Positions 17,382-26,121 are shown, numbered from the stretch's first letter. The stretch is DNA of 37,926 nucleotides from Planctomycetota bacterium (GCA_016795245.1 JAEUIA010000116.1:1-37926), one strand, 5' to 3'. Numbers and translations: made by a program. The notes: a model not told the origin generated them from the sequence alone.

Positions 17382-18773
17382 ATGAATCGAGAGCGCAAAT
17401 CAGCCCTCATATTGGGGCTCGCCACCGGCATTGCTTTCGTGTTGGCCCTGGGGATGTGGCTTGGGCACGAGACACATGAAGCTCAAGCTGCGCGAATCGA
17501 TCCGCTGACGAAAGCTGAAGGCGTTCAGTCTCTAGAGGAGATCGAACTCGAGCACGCTGATCCGATCCAAGACCGCATCCTAGCCGCGAGCACGGACGCG
17601 CAGACACCCGCAACAGATCCTGTTGACCTGCGGTACTGGAAGTTCGATCTGCCCGAACTCCGAGTATTTCGACCCGAAGATCAGCTGACAGGCACGGTCC
17701 TGCGTGCGAACGGCCAGCCTGCTGTTCGCGCCGGCGTCTACCTCGCCGGCCATGCCACCAGGACGAACGAGCGTGGAGAATTCAGGATCGGCATTCGCTC
17801 CGTATTCGTCGGTGAAGAGCATGAAGTCTGGGCCTTTGAACCTGGTTCGCAACCTGCGCGAGTGACGGTTGCCAAGCCGCTCATGCTCGACGCACAGCCC
17901 AGACCCGCGGTCGTCTTGACGCTGGGGGCTCCTGTGCTCTCGATCCAAGGAAGACTGATGGACAGCGAACATCGCCCACTCGTCGGGTGGAAGTTGAACT
18001 TGGAGGACCCGACGAGAATCTCGCCGGCAAGTGCAAGCGATCTCGGCGACTATGCGGAGCCACTCATCGAGAACGGATCCACTTCAGGCCGGACTACCGA
18101 CTCCAACGGCGCCTTCGAATGGGTAGGTCTGATGGATCGTGAGTACCACTTCACTGCGTTCGATCCGGCCACGTTGCGATCCCTTCAAAGCCCAGGTCTC
18201 CGTGCCGGAGCGCGCGCAGTCGAGATCATCGCGCCACCCGACACGCGCGTGGCCGAGCTCGCGGGCCGGCTCGTGGGGCTCGACAACACGCCCATCGCTG
18301 GCGCACTCGTCACACTCGAGTCCACGGTGGGCACAGGCCGGAGGCCTCCTGTTTCCACGGATGCGAACGGCATGTTTCAGATGCAGTGGGTTCCTCGGAC
18401 GGGTGTCCGGATCCTGGTGCAGGGCGACATGATCACCGAGAGACCGTTCGAACTCTCGAACCTGGATCTCGACTCGTTGATCGTCCTCACCACCGCCCGC
18501 CTGTGTGCAGTTCGAATCACGGGGCTGCCGGAGGGACCTGATCTTCGTGTGGTGCACGCACTCACGAGTTGGGGTTCGAAATGGGACGTCAAGTGGAAGG
18601 AGAACGACGTGTTCCGCTCCGCGACTTCACTCGAATTCACCGGGTCTGCTGTGCCCGATTTGTACCTGGACGAGCGCATCGTCAAGTTGCGACTGATCAC
18701 CCGTCCCGGCCGAGGCGTACAAGAACGCGCCGTCGCGCTGACCCCGGGCACGCTCACCGTCGTGGACTGGTAA
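17382..18773 (+). CDS. Anchored carboxypeptidase-regulatory-like protein, paralog 2 (short)
   Basis: This 463-residue paralog has its own anchor (SALILGLATGIAFVLALGMWLG), unrelated at DNA level to the 74-nt block of the others. It lacks the first two modules of the long form and keeps three: LTGTVLRANGQPAVRAG (about 105), SIQGRLMDSEHRPLVG (about 190) and LAGRLVGLDNTPIAG (about 295). GLMDREYHFTAFD is the counterpart of GLSDREYHLEIFD in paralog 1. It ends PGTLTVVDW at the stop, the same terminal motif. It begins 7 nt after paralog 1, so they are co-transcribed. The DNA is slightly less GC-rich and has more relaxed codon use than the metabolic genes upstream. The function is unknown. Confidence 0.85.
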   Translation: MNRERKSALILGLATGIAFVLALGMWLGHETHEAQAARIDPLTKAEGVQSLEEIELEHADPIQDRILAASTDAQTPATDPVDLRYWKFDLPELRVFRPEDQLTGTVLRANGQPAVRAGVYLAGHATRTNERGEFRIGIRSVFVGEEHEVWAFEPGSQPARVTVAKPLMLDAQPRPAVVLTLGAPVLSIQGRLMDSEHRPLVGWKLNLEDPTRISPASASDLGDYAEPLIENGSTSGRTTDSNGAFEWVGLMDREYHFTAFDPATLRSLQSPGLRAGARAVEIIAPPDTRVAELAGRLVGLDNTPIAGALVTLESTVGTGRRPPVSTDANGMFQMQWVPRTGVRILVQGDMITERPFELSNLDLDSLIVLTTARLCAVRITGLPEGPDLRVVHALTSWGSKWDVKWKENDVFRSATSLEFTGSAVPDLYLDERIVKLRLITRPGRGVQERAVALTPGTLTVVDW

Positions 18774-18931
18774 CAGCCATCTTGCTCGAGACAGTCAGGC
18801 GCAGTGATCGAGCTGAGCGCGGTCCAGCTTCAGCGCCGAGCTCCGACAGCAGGCTTTGGCATGCAGCAGGTTAGGATCAAGGCTGAATCGAGTCGCATTC
18901 GCGGCGGACTCGCGGGCAAGCAAGTACCTGA

Positions 18932-20860
18932 ATGAGAAGCAATCGCAGGACGACTTTGGTGTTGCTCGCGCTCGCCGCGCTGCTGACCGGCATCGGCGTC
19001 TGGTTCGGGCAACGCGAAGAGGCTGCGCGCGAGGAAGCGGCCGCGCCAACGGCTGGACGAGCGACGTTTGAGGGCGCAACGGCTGAGTTGGTTCAAGCGC
19101 AAGCGGACGAATCGCAGCGCGAGACGGTGGAGAGTCCGGCACCGCCGATTCCTACTCCCATACCCGAGTTCGAGTTCCCCACGACGCGCAAGATCCACGG
19201 GCGCGTCCTGGATCTGTACGGGAAGCCGGTCGGAGGTTTGGAGATCTCCAGGTTGAGCTTCAGAGAGCACTCGTGGGTCGCAGTTGCGCGGTCGCGCGCG
19301 GACGGCTCGTTCGATCTGGAATCGCAGGGGGCGCTGGACACAGTGAAGGCCTTCGCGGCGGACTACGTCACGATTCGAGCGACACTCACTTTCAGCGAAG
19401 GCGGGAACTTCATCATCGTCGTCGCACCGACCGTCCCCCTGGCAGGCATTCTCGTCGACGAAACCGGTTCCGGGATCGGTCCCGTGCCCGTCCACACCGA
19501 GTTCGACGACGCAATCCTGTCGCATTTTCCGGATCCGCTGGACGGCACGGGGGCCACTGAGGCGCCGTGGGCCCTCACGAATGACGACGGGACCTTCTCG
19601 CTCCCCCATGCGATTCGTGTGGACGGCGTGCGCATCACGGTGCGCCTCTACGGCTACGAAACACTGGATATCCCCCAACCGACAACACCGACGTCGGACT
19701 TGCGGCTCGTAGTGAAGCGCAGCATCGAGCTACCCAGACCGACGATCTCCGGAGTCGTGAAGCGCGCGAACGGCGAACCGGCTGCGAAGGCGATCGTGTT
19801 CTTCGCGGGAGTGCAGGTCGCCGCCGACCTGCAGGGAGCGTTCTCGTTTCGAATGCCGCGATTCCACTCCGAAATCGGCGATCTGATCGCGGTGGAAACG
19901 GGTACTCAAGCCGGATCGATCGCGGCTCTCGCGCAGTTGGTCGCAGCCGATCCAGACAGCGCGCAACGCATCCAGATCGTGCTCGGGCCGCCGGCTCTCT
20001 CGATCGAGGGAACTGTCATGGATGCCGACGGTGCGCCGCTCGCGGGCTGGCGCGTCGCGCTCGTCGACGGTTCTCACGGCGGGGACCCCACATCGAACCC
20101 AAGAACTTTCGAAGCCTTGGCCGCCGGCTTCTACGGATACGGTCCGTGCGAGATCACCACGTCTGCCGCGGGCCGGTTCGAAATCGACGGGCTGTTCGAT
20201 CGTGACTACAGGCTTCGCGCGTTCGATCCCAAGTCCATGGTCAACGTCGAGTCGCATCCGATTCGCGCAGGGACGCGCGGCGTCGACCTGATCATCCCCA
20301 AGGGCACATCTGTCGCGCATGTCTCCGGCCACGTCGTTTCCAAGACCGGGACTCCGCTCAACGACGTCACCGTCACGCTGCTCCCCCACTTGGACTCGAA
20401 CGGCAGGCCGACGATGTACGCCGGTAGTGGCTCCGTGAAGACCCGCCCTGACGGCACGTTCGATTTCGAACACGTGCCTCGCGCAGGCGTCGATTTCACG
20501 CTGGCGGGCACTTCCGTCATCCCCACTCGACACGCAGTTGAAGACATGGACCTCGCCACGACCGTCACGCTCGTGGCCAATCGTCGCTGCGATTTCCGTG
20601 TCGAGGGCATGCCGATCAACGGCGCCGGTCACGCTCTGGGTGCACTCGACTCACGCGGAGCACAAACCCCGGTCAGTACATTTGACTGGGGCATGTTCTC
20701 GACATCCGACTTCATACAGGCGGTGAGTACGTCCTCGACGCGCGTGTACAGCGTCGGTGAGAACGCCGTGGAATTCGTGCTCTACGGTCCCGAGCAACAG
20801 GTGATCGGGAAGCGCCCCGTGCAACTCAGTCCGGAGCGCGTGACGCTCGTCGTGTGGTGA
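18932..20860 (+). CDS. Anchored carboxypeptidase-regulatory-like protein, paralog 3 (long)
   Basis: This has 642 residues, the same length as paralog 1, and the same module order. The anchor is MRSNRRTTLV plus the shared helix. Modules begin at IHGRVLDLYGKPVGG, LAGILVDETGSGIG, ISGVVKRANGEPAAK, SIEGTVMDADGAPLAG and VSGHVVSKTGTPLND, and the tail is PERVTLVVW at the stop. Outside the anchor the protein has diverged strongly from paralog 1, while the 74-nt anchor DNA is identical. A 158-nt gap after paralog 2 shows no promoter that I can name. Its stop overlaps the start of paralog 4. The likely location is periplasmic or surface, anchored in the inner membrane. Confidence 0.85.
   Translation: MRSNRRTTLVLLALAALLTGIGVWFGQREEAAREEAAAPTAGRATFEGATAELVQAQADESQRETVESPAPPIPTPIPEFEFPTTRKIHGRVLDLYGKPVGGLEISRLSFREHSWVAVARSRADGSFDLESQGALDTVKAFAADYVTIRATLTFSEGGNFIIVVAPTVPLAGILVDETGSGIGPVPVHTEFDDAILSHFPDPLDGTGATEAPWALTNDDGTFSLPHAIRVDGVRITVRLYGYETLDIPQPTTPTSDLRLVVKRSIELPRPTISGVVKRANGEPAAKAIVFFAGVQVAADLQGAFSFRMPRFHSEIGDLIAVETGTQAGSIAALAQLVAADPDSAQRIQIVLGPPALSIEGTVMDADGAPLAGWRVALVDGSHGGDPTSNPRTFEALAAGFYGYGPCEITTSAAGRFEIDGLFDRDYRLRAFDPKSMVNVESHPIRAGTRGVDLIIPKGTSVAHVSGHVVSKTGTPLNDVTVTLLPHLDSNGRPTMYAGSGSVKTRPDGTFDFEHVPRAGVDFTLAGTSVIPTRHAVEDMDLATTVTLVANRRCDFRVEGMPINGAGHALGALDSRGAQTPVSTFDWGMFSTSDFIQAVSTSSTRVYSVGENAVEFVLYGPEQQVIGKRPVQLSPERVTLVVW
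18956..19029 (+). repeat. Conserved 74-nt 5' block, copy 2
   Basis: Identical to 15470-15543 and 20881-20954. It encodes the membrane anchor of paralog 3. Confidence 0.95.
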
Positions 20861-22191
20861 GCACCCATCGCACAACGACGTTGGTGTTGCTCGCGCTCGC
20901 CGCGCTGCTGACCGGCATCGGCGTCTGGTTCGGGCAACGCGAAGAGGCTGCGCGCGAGGAAGCGGCGGCGCCGACGCCGGATCGACGTGCGCAGGAGACG
21001 AACGTGTTGGCGACGACGAACGCGCCGGACTCGAACCCCCGAGCGCTCGCCGCGCCTGATGCGAGCGTCGTCACGCGCCCGACCGCGACGCGTGATCTGA
21101 TCCGCGGAATCGTGCTGCGCGCGAACGGACAACCGGCGACCCAAGCTCACGTGCTCATCGACGGCGCTTTCGCGCCGACGAACGAGCAAGGCGAATTCGA
21201 ACTCCGGGGCGCGGAGCTGGTCAACACGGACCAACCGCTCTACGCCATCGAAGAGGGCTCGCTGCCCGCCGTCATCGCGTCGTTCGACGGCTGGTTGCGC
21301 GCCTCACCGCGTCCGCTGCCGCGACTCGAACTCGTTCTGGGTTCGACGCCGCTTTCCCTCCGCGGACGCGTCGTCGACAGCGAATTCAAGCCGCTCCCCG
21401 GGTGGTACTTTGCGCTGCTGGATCCGACGCGCTTTTCGCGCTCGGACAACACCGCCGAAGCGCTGATGCGCGCGCCCGGGTGGAGATCGTTGACCGACGA
21501 AAAGGGCGAGTTCACGATCGACGGGCTCCTCCCCCGCACCTACCGCGTGCAGGTCTACAACGAAGACTCGCTCGTGCGCGTCGATTCACAACCCATCCCG
21601 GCCGGAGCGAGCGGCGTCGACATCGTGGTCCCCGACGACGCGTTGATCGACCAACTCACAGGACGCCTGATCGGCCACGACGGACTCGGGATCAGCGGCG
21701 CGCAGATCGACATGAAGCTGCGAGTGGCGTATCGCTCCGACAGCAACCTCGTCCGTTCTACGCGCAGTTGGGTGCAATCGACGGTGATCACGGATCCGGA
21801 CGGGATGTTCACGCTCACGGCGGTTCCGCGACGACACGCGGTCTTCGACATCTCCGGTGCGAAAGTCGTGCGCAGGCTCGTTCCCGTCGACGAACTCAAC
21901 CTCGCGAGCCCCGTCATCGTCGTTCACCAGTATTGTCCGCTGCAGGTCGTAGGCCTCCCGCCCGGCGACGGTGTCCGCTACCTGCGCGCCGTCACCACCG
22001 ACGGCACGGGACTGACGGTGCAATTCTCGACGGCCGGGGCGTTGGCCATCGCGGCTGACGCGCGTGATGTGACCGGATTGGAGCTGAGCGACGCCGCGAC
22101 CGAACTCATCCTCGGCGACATCCTCGGCACAGACTTCGGGCGCCGTCCGGTCGCGCTGACGCCCGGTGTGCTCACGACCGTCAAGTGGTGA
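20857..22191 (+). CDS. Anchored carboxypeptidase-regulatory-like protein, paralog 4 (short)
   Basis: This short form has about 444 residues. The shared anchor starts VSTHRTTTLV. Three modules follow: IRGIVLRANGQPATQAH (about 85), SLRGRVVDSEFKPLPG (about 165) and LTGRLIGHDGLGISG (about 270). It ends PGVLTTVKW at the stop. The start is one of two adjacent GTG codons (20854 or 20857). Both overlap the stop of paralog 3, so translation is coupled. It shares the module set of paralog 2 but the anchor DNA of paralogs 1 and 3, which points to recombination among the copies. The function is unknown. The convergent CoA-binding gene ends 3 nt away. Confidence 0.85.
   Translation: MSTHRTTTLVLLALAALLTGIGVWFGQREEAAREEAAAPTPDRRAQETNVLATTNAPDSNPRALAAPDASVVTRPTATRDLIRGIVLRANGQPATQAHVLIDGAFAPTNEQGEFELRGAELVNTDQPLYAIEEGSLPAVIASFDGWLRASPRPLPRLELVLGSTPLSLRGRVVDSEFKPLPGWYFALLDPTRFSRSDNTAEALMRAPGWRSLTDEKGEFTIDGLLPRTYRVQVYNEDSLVRVDSQPIPAGASGVDIVVPDDALIDQLTGRLIGHDGLGISGAQIDMKLRVAYRSDSNLVRSTRSWVQSTVITDPDGMFTLTAVPRRHAVFDISGAKVVRRLVPVDELNLASPVIVVHQYCPLQVVGLPPGDGVRYLRAVTTDGTGLTVQFSTAGALAIAADARDVTGLELSDAATELILGDILGTDFGRRPVALTPGVLTTVKW
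20881..20954 (+). repeat. Conserved 74-nt 5' block, copy 3
   Basis: Identical to the blocks at 15470 and 18956. It encodes the membrane anchor of paralog 4. Confidence 0.95.
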
Positions 22192-22194
22192 GCT

Positions 22195-22602
22195 TCAATC
22201 GCGCTCGCGATAGCCGAGCGCGACCAACAGGCACGGACCGCCCGCGATCAACGCGATTTCGAGTTCGCGACAGCGATCGATCGCGCGTTGACTCTCGGCG
22301 CCGGGCTGCATCCAGATGCGCGTGATGCCGGCGCGATGCGCGTCCTCGACCAGGCGCTCGGTCACCGGCGGCGGCGTGATGATCGAGAGACCGTGCACAG
22401 GTTCGGGCAGTGAAGCGAGGTCCGCGACGCACGTAACGCCCTCGACCTCGGTGTCGTGCGGGTTCACGGCGATCGCACGCCGGCCGTTCTGCAGGTAGCA
22501 GCGCAGGACCTTGTTGCCGTACTTGGCGCGATCGCGCGAGGCGCCGGCCACGGCGTAGGTCTTTCCGGCGAGGAAGTCCTTGATCAGCGGATCGGCGTGC
22601 AT
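22195..22602 (-). CDS. CoA-binding domain protein (YccU family)
   Basis: This 135-residue protein is a single Rossmann-type CoA_binding_2 domain. Typical segments are KTYAVAGASRDRAKYGNKV (nucleotide loop), IAVNPHDTEVEGV, GLSIITPPPVTERLV and IWMQPGAESQRAI. Members bind CoA or acyl-CoA; the cellular role is not established. The ATG at 22602 gives the normal N-terminus. It diverges from nth across 20 nt. TAGGAT lies 9 nt upstream of its ATG. Confidence 0.93.
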   Translation of the reverse strand: MHADPLIKDFLAGKTYAVAGASRDRAKYGNKVLRCYLQNGRRAIAVNPHDTEVEGVTCVADLASLPEPVHGLSIITPPPVTERLVEDAHRAGITRIWMQPGAESQRAIDRCRELEIALIAGGPCLLVALGYRERD

Positions 22603-22610
22603 CGTCGCGC

Positions 22611-22616
22611 TATCCT
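22611..22616 (+). promoter_or_regulatory. Candidate -10 box of nth (TATCCT, 6 nt before GTG)
   Basis: TATCCT-ACGCTC-GTG gives the same 6-nt spacing as at fhs and 6693, and predicts a leaderless nth mRNA. The gap is only 20 nt, so the promoters of the divergent genes must overlap. Confidence 0.4.
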
Positions 22617-22622
22617 ACGCTC

Positions 22623-23291
22623 GTGAACCGCGCAGAAAAGGTCCAACGTATCCGTGAAGTGCTCGACGAGTTGTATCCGGACCCGCCGATTCCGCTCGAT
22701 CACAGCGATCCGTTCACGTTGCTCGTCGCCGTCGTGCTGTCGGCGCAGACGACCGATGTGCGCGTGAACATGGTCACACCGGCGTTGTTCGAGCGTGCGC
22801 CTACACCCGCGGCGATGGCGAAAATGCCGGTCGCGGAAATTCACGCGCTGATCAAGACCTGCGGGCTCGCTCCGGCCAAAGCCAAGAACATCGCGGGACT
22901 CGCGCGGATCCTGGTCGAGAAACACGGCGGGAAAGTCCCGCGCACTTTCGAGGAACTCGAAGCTCTGCCCGGTGTGGGGCACAAGACCGCCAGCGTCGTG
23001 ATGGCTCAGGCCTTCGGCGTACCGGCGTTCGCGGTCGACACGCACATCCATCGCCTCGCCGAGCGTTGGGGCTTGTCGGATGGCACGTCGGTCGAGAAGA
23101 CCGAACGCGACTTGAAGGCCGCGTTCCCGGTCGAAACGTGGATCCCCATGCACTTGAAGATCATCTTGTTCGGCCGCGAGTACTGCCCCGCCTTGCGGCA
23201 CGACCTGACGACGTGCCCGATCTGCTCCTTCGCCGCGTCGCAGTCCCGGCTGCGCGCTGCGCCGAAGGCGGCGGCGAAGAAGAAGCGCTGA
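22623..23291 (+). CDS. nth: Endonuclease III (DNA glycosylase/AP lyase)
   Basis: This base-excision repair enzyme removes oxidised pyrimidines and cleaves abasic sites. It has 222 residues. The helix-hairpin-helix is LPGVGHKTA (115-123) with catalytic K121, and the catalytic Asp is D139 in AVDTHIHR. The Fe-S region is altered. Instead of C-x6-C-x2-C-x5-C it has C188-x9-C198-x2-C201 and no fourth cysteine, followed by a basic Ala/Lys tail. Either a three-Cys cluster variant or loss of the cluster is possible. The last codon and the stop lie inside the left arm of a giant inverted repeat. Confidence 0.95.
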   Translation: MNRAEKVQRIREVLDELYPDPPIPLDHSDPFTLLVAVVLSAQTTDVRVNMVTPALFERAPTPAAMAKMPVAEIHALIKTCGLAPAKAKNIAGLARILVEKHGGKVPRTFEELEALPGVGHKTASVVMAQAFGVPAFAVDTHIHRLAERWGLSDGTSVEKTERDLKAAFPVETWIPMHLKIILFGREYCPALRHDLTTCPICSFAASQSRLRAAPKAAAKKKR

Positions 23292-23453
23292 CGAATCCCG
23301 CGCTCCACCGATCTGTTGAATACGGTGCCAGAGCAATTTCATCACACTTCGCCGACCGCCGTTGGCTAACAGTTGCGCACTGCCTGGCGAAGTGTGATGA
23401 AATTGCTCTGGCACCGTATTCAACAGATCGGTGGAGCGCGGGATTCGTCAGCG
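23286..23453. repeat. Giant perfect inverted repeat between convergent genes (68-bp arms)
   Basis: The arms at 23286-23353 and 23386-23453 are perfect reverse complements over 68 bp, with a 32-nt spacer. The left arm begins with the last sense codon (CGC) and stop (TGA) of nth. The right arm begins the same way for the antiporter on the other strand. The inner end of each arm is a 33-nt unit (TACGGTGCCAG...TTCGCC, 23321-23353). In RNA either strand would fold into a 68-bp hairpin, so it can serve as a bidirectional terminator. No transposase is nearby. Confidence 0.97.
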
Positions 23454-25214
23454 GGCGGCACCGTCGGCGCGCAGCAGGGCCAGCAACTCGGTGTAGCTTT
23501 GCACGGCCAGGATCTTCGCGCGCAGTTCGGCGCTGCCCAACGTGGCTTCTAGGTCACTCAGGATCTCGGCTTCGATTTCAGGCCTGGCCGCAGGTGTGAG
23601 CACGAGGAAGACGAGCGATGCGCTGGTGGCCGGAGCGCCCTCGATCGCAACTCCAGTCCGAGACAGGCCCAGCGCGACCACAGGCCACTCGATCCCCGAA
23701 ATCTGAGCGCGCGGCGCGGCCACACCGTCCACGAGATGGGATGACGATGCCGTACGGCGCTGCCTCACGGCGCGCTCGATCTCACCGGCGTCCACCCCCG
23801 TCGCGCGCGCGGCTGCGGCGGCGAGTTCGCGCACCGCTGTGTCCTCGTCACCCGCAGCGAGCTCCAGCACGAAAGCACCACTCTTCAGCGCCCGAGCAAA
23901 GCGCACCGGCTTTCGGCGCGCCAAGGCTCGTTGAATGCCAGGTCCCGCAATGACCGAAGTCACCAGGGCCATCACGACGAGGGCAACGAGCAGACGCTCG
24001 CCGATCACGCCGGCCTGGAACGCGGTCACGCCCAAGATGATCTCCATCGATCCGCGCGCGTTCATTGCAAACCCGATGGCGAGCGCTTCGCGAGGTGCAA
24101 CTCCCGACAAGCGCGCTCCCACGCCACAGCCGACGATCTTTCCTAGACACGCGACGGTCAGCACGACGAGCACGACCACCCAGTCGAAGTGGGACACAAA
24201 ATCGATGCCTAGTCCGATCAGCGCAAAAAACAGCGGCGCGAAGAACGACGACACGAACTCACCTACAGTCGCGCGCGTGCGCTCACGCAGGTGCGCCGAG
24301 TCACCCAGCGCGATGCCGGCCAGGAACGCTCCGAAAATAGCGTGGATTCCGATCCATTCCGTGATCGCAGCGCTGACCAGCGCGAATGAAATCGAGAATA
24401 CGATCACACCTCCAGGCCAGGCGGTGTGCGCCTGCACCCACGGCAGAACGCGATGGACGATCCAGCGTCCGACCGTCAGCATCGCAACCGCGAACCCGAT
24501 CGAATGCAGGACGATGCCCCACACGTTTGGAGCTTCACCCGGATTGTGGATCATGCCGAGTATGACGGCGAACACGATCCAGCCCGCGAGATCGTTGAGG
24601 ATCGCGGACGCAATGACAATCGTCCCGAAGTCGCTCTTATAGAGCTGCAGGTCCATCAGCGTTTTCGCGATGACAGGCAGCGCGCTGATCGACAAGGCCG
24701 TCGCGACGAACAAGGCGAATACCGTCGGATTCCCGCCAGGATCGAATCCGACGAGTCCGGGTGCAGTGTGAGCGGTCGTGTATCCCAGTCCGAACGGCAC
24801 GACGATGCCGAACAACCCTACGAGCAGCGCCGTGCGGCCTTGCCGAGCTACACGCGACAGGTCCACCTCCATGCCGGCGACGAGCAAGAACAAGGTGACC
24901 GACAAAGTACCGAGACCGTCGAGGATGGTTTTCGTGGGTCCAACACTCGGAAACACGGCCTCACTCAGGTCCGGTGCGAGGCGTCCAAACAGCGCCGGTC
25001 CGAGCAGGATGCCGGCCGAGAGTTCCCCGAGTACGGTTGGATATCCAAAGTAGCGCGCGAGTTCTCCCAGTGAACGTGCGGCCAATAACAGAACACCCAA
25101 CGCCAGCAGCAGATGTGCCACTGTGCCGGCTTCGATGCTGGCGGAGGACAGTACGATCAGTGAAAACGGCAAGCACGGCTCCGACTTGAGCCTCTCGAAC
25201 AGTAGTGACGGCAC
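23448..25214 (-). CDS. CPA2 cation:proton antiporter fused to EIIA-like domain
   Basis: This 588-residue inner-membrane protein has about 12 hydrophobic segments in residues 15-415, with CPA2/Kef-type signatures LGELSAGILLGP and LFVATALSISALPVIAKTL. It probably exchanges Na+ or K+ for H+. From about 445 to the end is a cytosolic domain that matches PTS EIIA type 2 (PtsN-like). The phosphorylated histidine is absent: the motif reads GVAAPRAQI, with R502 where GxAxPH is expected. The domain is thus likely a non-phosphorylated sensor or brake. The start is GTG 25214. The last codon and stop lie in the right arm of the inverted repeat, facing nth. It diverges from the TPR-zincin gene across 61 nt. 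Confidence 0.92.
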   Translation of the reverse strand: MPSLLFERLKSEPCLPFSLIVLSSASIEAGTVAHLLLALGVLLLAARSLGELARYFGYPTVLGELSAGILLGPALFGRLAPDLSEAVFPSVGPTKTILDGLGTLSVTLFLLVAGMEVDLSRVARQGRTALLVGLFGIVVPFGLGYTTAHTAPGLVGFDPGGNPTVFALFVATALSISALPVIAKTLMDLQLYKSDFGTIVIASAILNDLAGWIVFAVILGMIHNPGEAPNVWGIVLHSIGFAVAMLTVGRWIVHRVLPWVQAHTAWPGGVIVFSISFALVSAAITEWIGIHAIFGAFLAGIALGDSAHLRERTRATVGEFVSSFFAPLFFALIGLGIDFVSHFDWVVVLVVLTVACLGKIVGCGVGARLSGVAPREALAIGFAMNARGSMEIILGVTAFQAGVIGERLLVALVVMALVTSVIAGPGIQRALARRKPVRFARALKSGAFVLELAAGDEDTAVRELAAAAARATGVDAGEIERAVRQRRTASSSHLVDGVAAPRAQISGIEWPVVALGLSRTGVAIEGAPATSASLVFLVLTPAARPEIEAEILSDLEATLGSAELRAKILAVQSYTELLALLRADGAAR

Positions 25215-25275
25215 GTGGGCGTCTCAACCTCGTCCTGGCTTCGGAAGCTCATACTTGCGATGATCTCCGCCCCTC

Positions 25276-26121
25276 ATGGAACCCATTCAAGACGATTACG
25301 ACCCCTGGGACGACAGCGCGCCCGGTCCCGAGGACGCCGTCGTCGAACGCGCCTGGGAAGCCCTCGACGCTGACGAACCCGAGCGCGCGCTCGCCGAGCT
25401 GGCAACGCTCGATCCGGATTGGCCGGACCGCTGGATCCCGGAGGCCATCGCGCTGACGGAGATGGGCGAACTCGTCCGTGCGCGCGCGGCGCTCGAGCGC
25501 GTGCGTGAAGTCGCAGACGTCGACGATCACCCCGACTTCTTGTGGGCCGAAGGGCAACTGCTCCTGTGCGAGTGGCGCATCGATGCGGCCGAGGAAACGC
25601 TCGAGAAGCTGATCGGCATCGAGCGCAGTTACTCCGCGCTCGAACGCCTGTCGCTCATCGCCGACTTGCGCGGCGACTTCGAGAAGGCCGACCAATTGCT
25701 CACCGAGGCCGCTGCGTTGAGTGATGCGGACTCCAAGGCTCCCGTTCGCCTCACCACGGAAGAACTCGAAGCCGTCCTTTCGGAAGCCATCGACGAGTTG
25801 CCCGACGAGTTTCGCTTACCGCTCGAAACGACCGAGATCCTGGTCGAACCGGTTCCGCTCGATTGGATGATCGATCGCGGCGATCTTTCGGAGACTCCCC
25901 CCGACATCCTCGGGCTCTTCGTCGGGGCCTCCGAACTCGAGGTGTCCAGCGACTCCAGCGGCCACCTCCCGCGCCGCATCTTCCTGTTCCAGCGCAACCT
26001 CGAGCGCTTCGCGGAGACGCGTGAGGAACTGATCGAAGAGATCCGCGTCACGCTCTTCCACGAGATCGGGCACATGCTCGGCTTCGACGAAGAGGGCGTC
26101 GCGTCGATGGGCCTGGAATAG
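25276..26121 (+). CDS. TPR protein with C-terminal minimal zincin domain
   Basis: The 281-residue acidic protein has an N-terminal helical part of TPR-like pairs (about 15-145, e.g. ALDADEPERALAELATLDPD). A C-terminal zincin_1 (DUF1025) domain follows from about 155. The zinc motif HEIGH (H262, E263, H266) is followed by MLGFDEE, giving the HExGHxxGxxD/E pattern in which D271 or E272 would be the third ligand. The domain ends 15 residues after the motif, as is normal for this family. It has no signal peptide and is probably cytoplasmic. The substrate is unknown. It starts 61 nt from the divergent antiporter gene. Confidence 0.88.
   Translation: MEPIQDDYDPWDDSAPGPEDAVVERAWEALDADEPERALAELATLDPDWPDRWIPEAIALTEMGELVRARAALERVREVADVDDHPDFLWAEGQLLLCEWRIDAAEETLEKLIGIERSYSALERLSLIADLRGDFEKADQLLTEAAALSDADSKAPVRLTTEELEAVLSEAIDELPDEFRLPLETTEILVEPVPLDWMIDRGDLSETPPDILGLFVGASELEVSSDSSGHLPRRIFLFQRNLERFAETREELIEEIRVTLFHEIGHMLGFDEEGVASMGLE

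Noticed and set aside
23286..23453. Insertion sequence or MITE with terminal repeats
   Set aside because: No transposase and no identifiable target duplication. The outer ends coincide with stop codons rather than with an insertion site.
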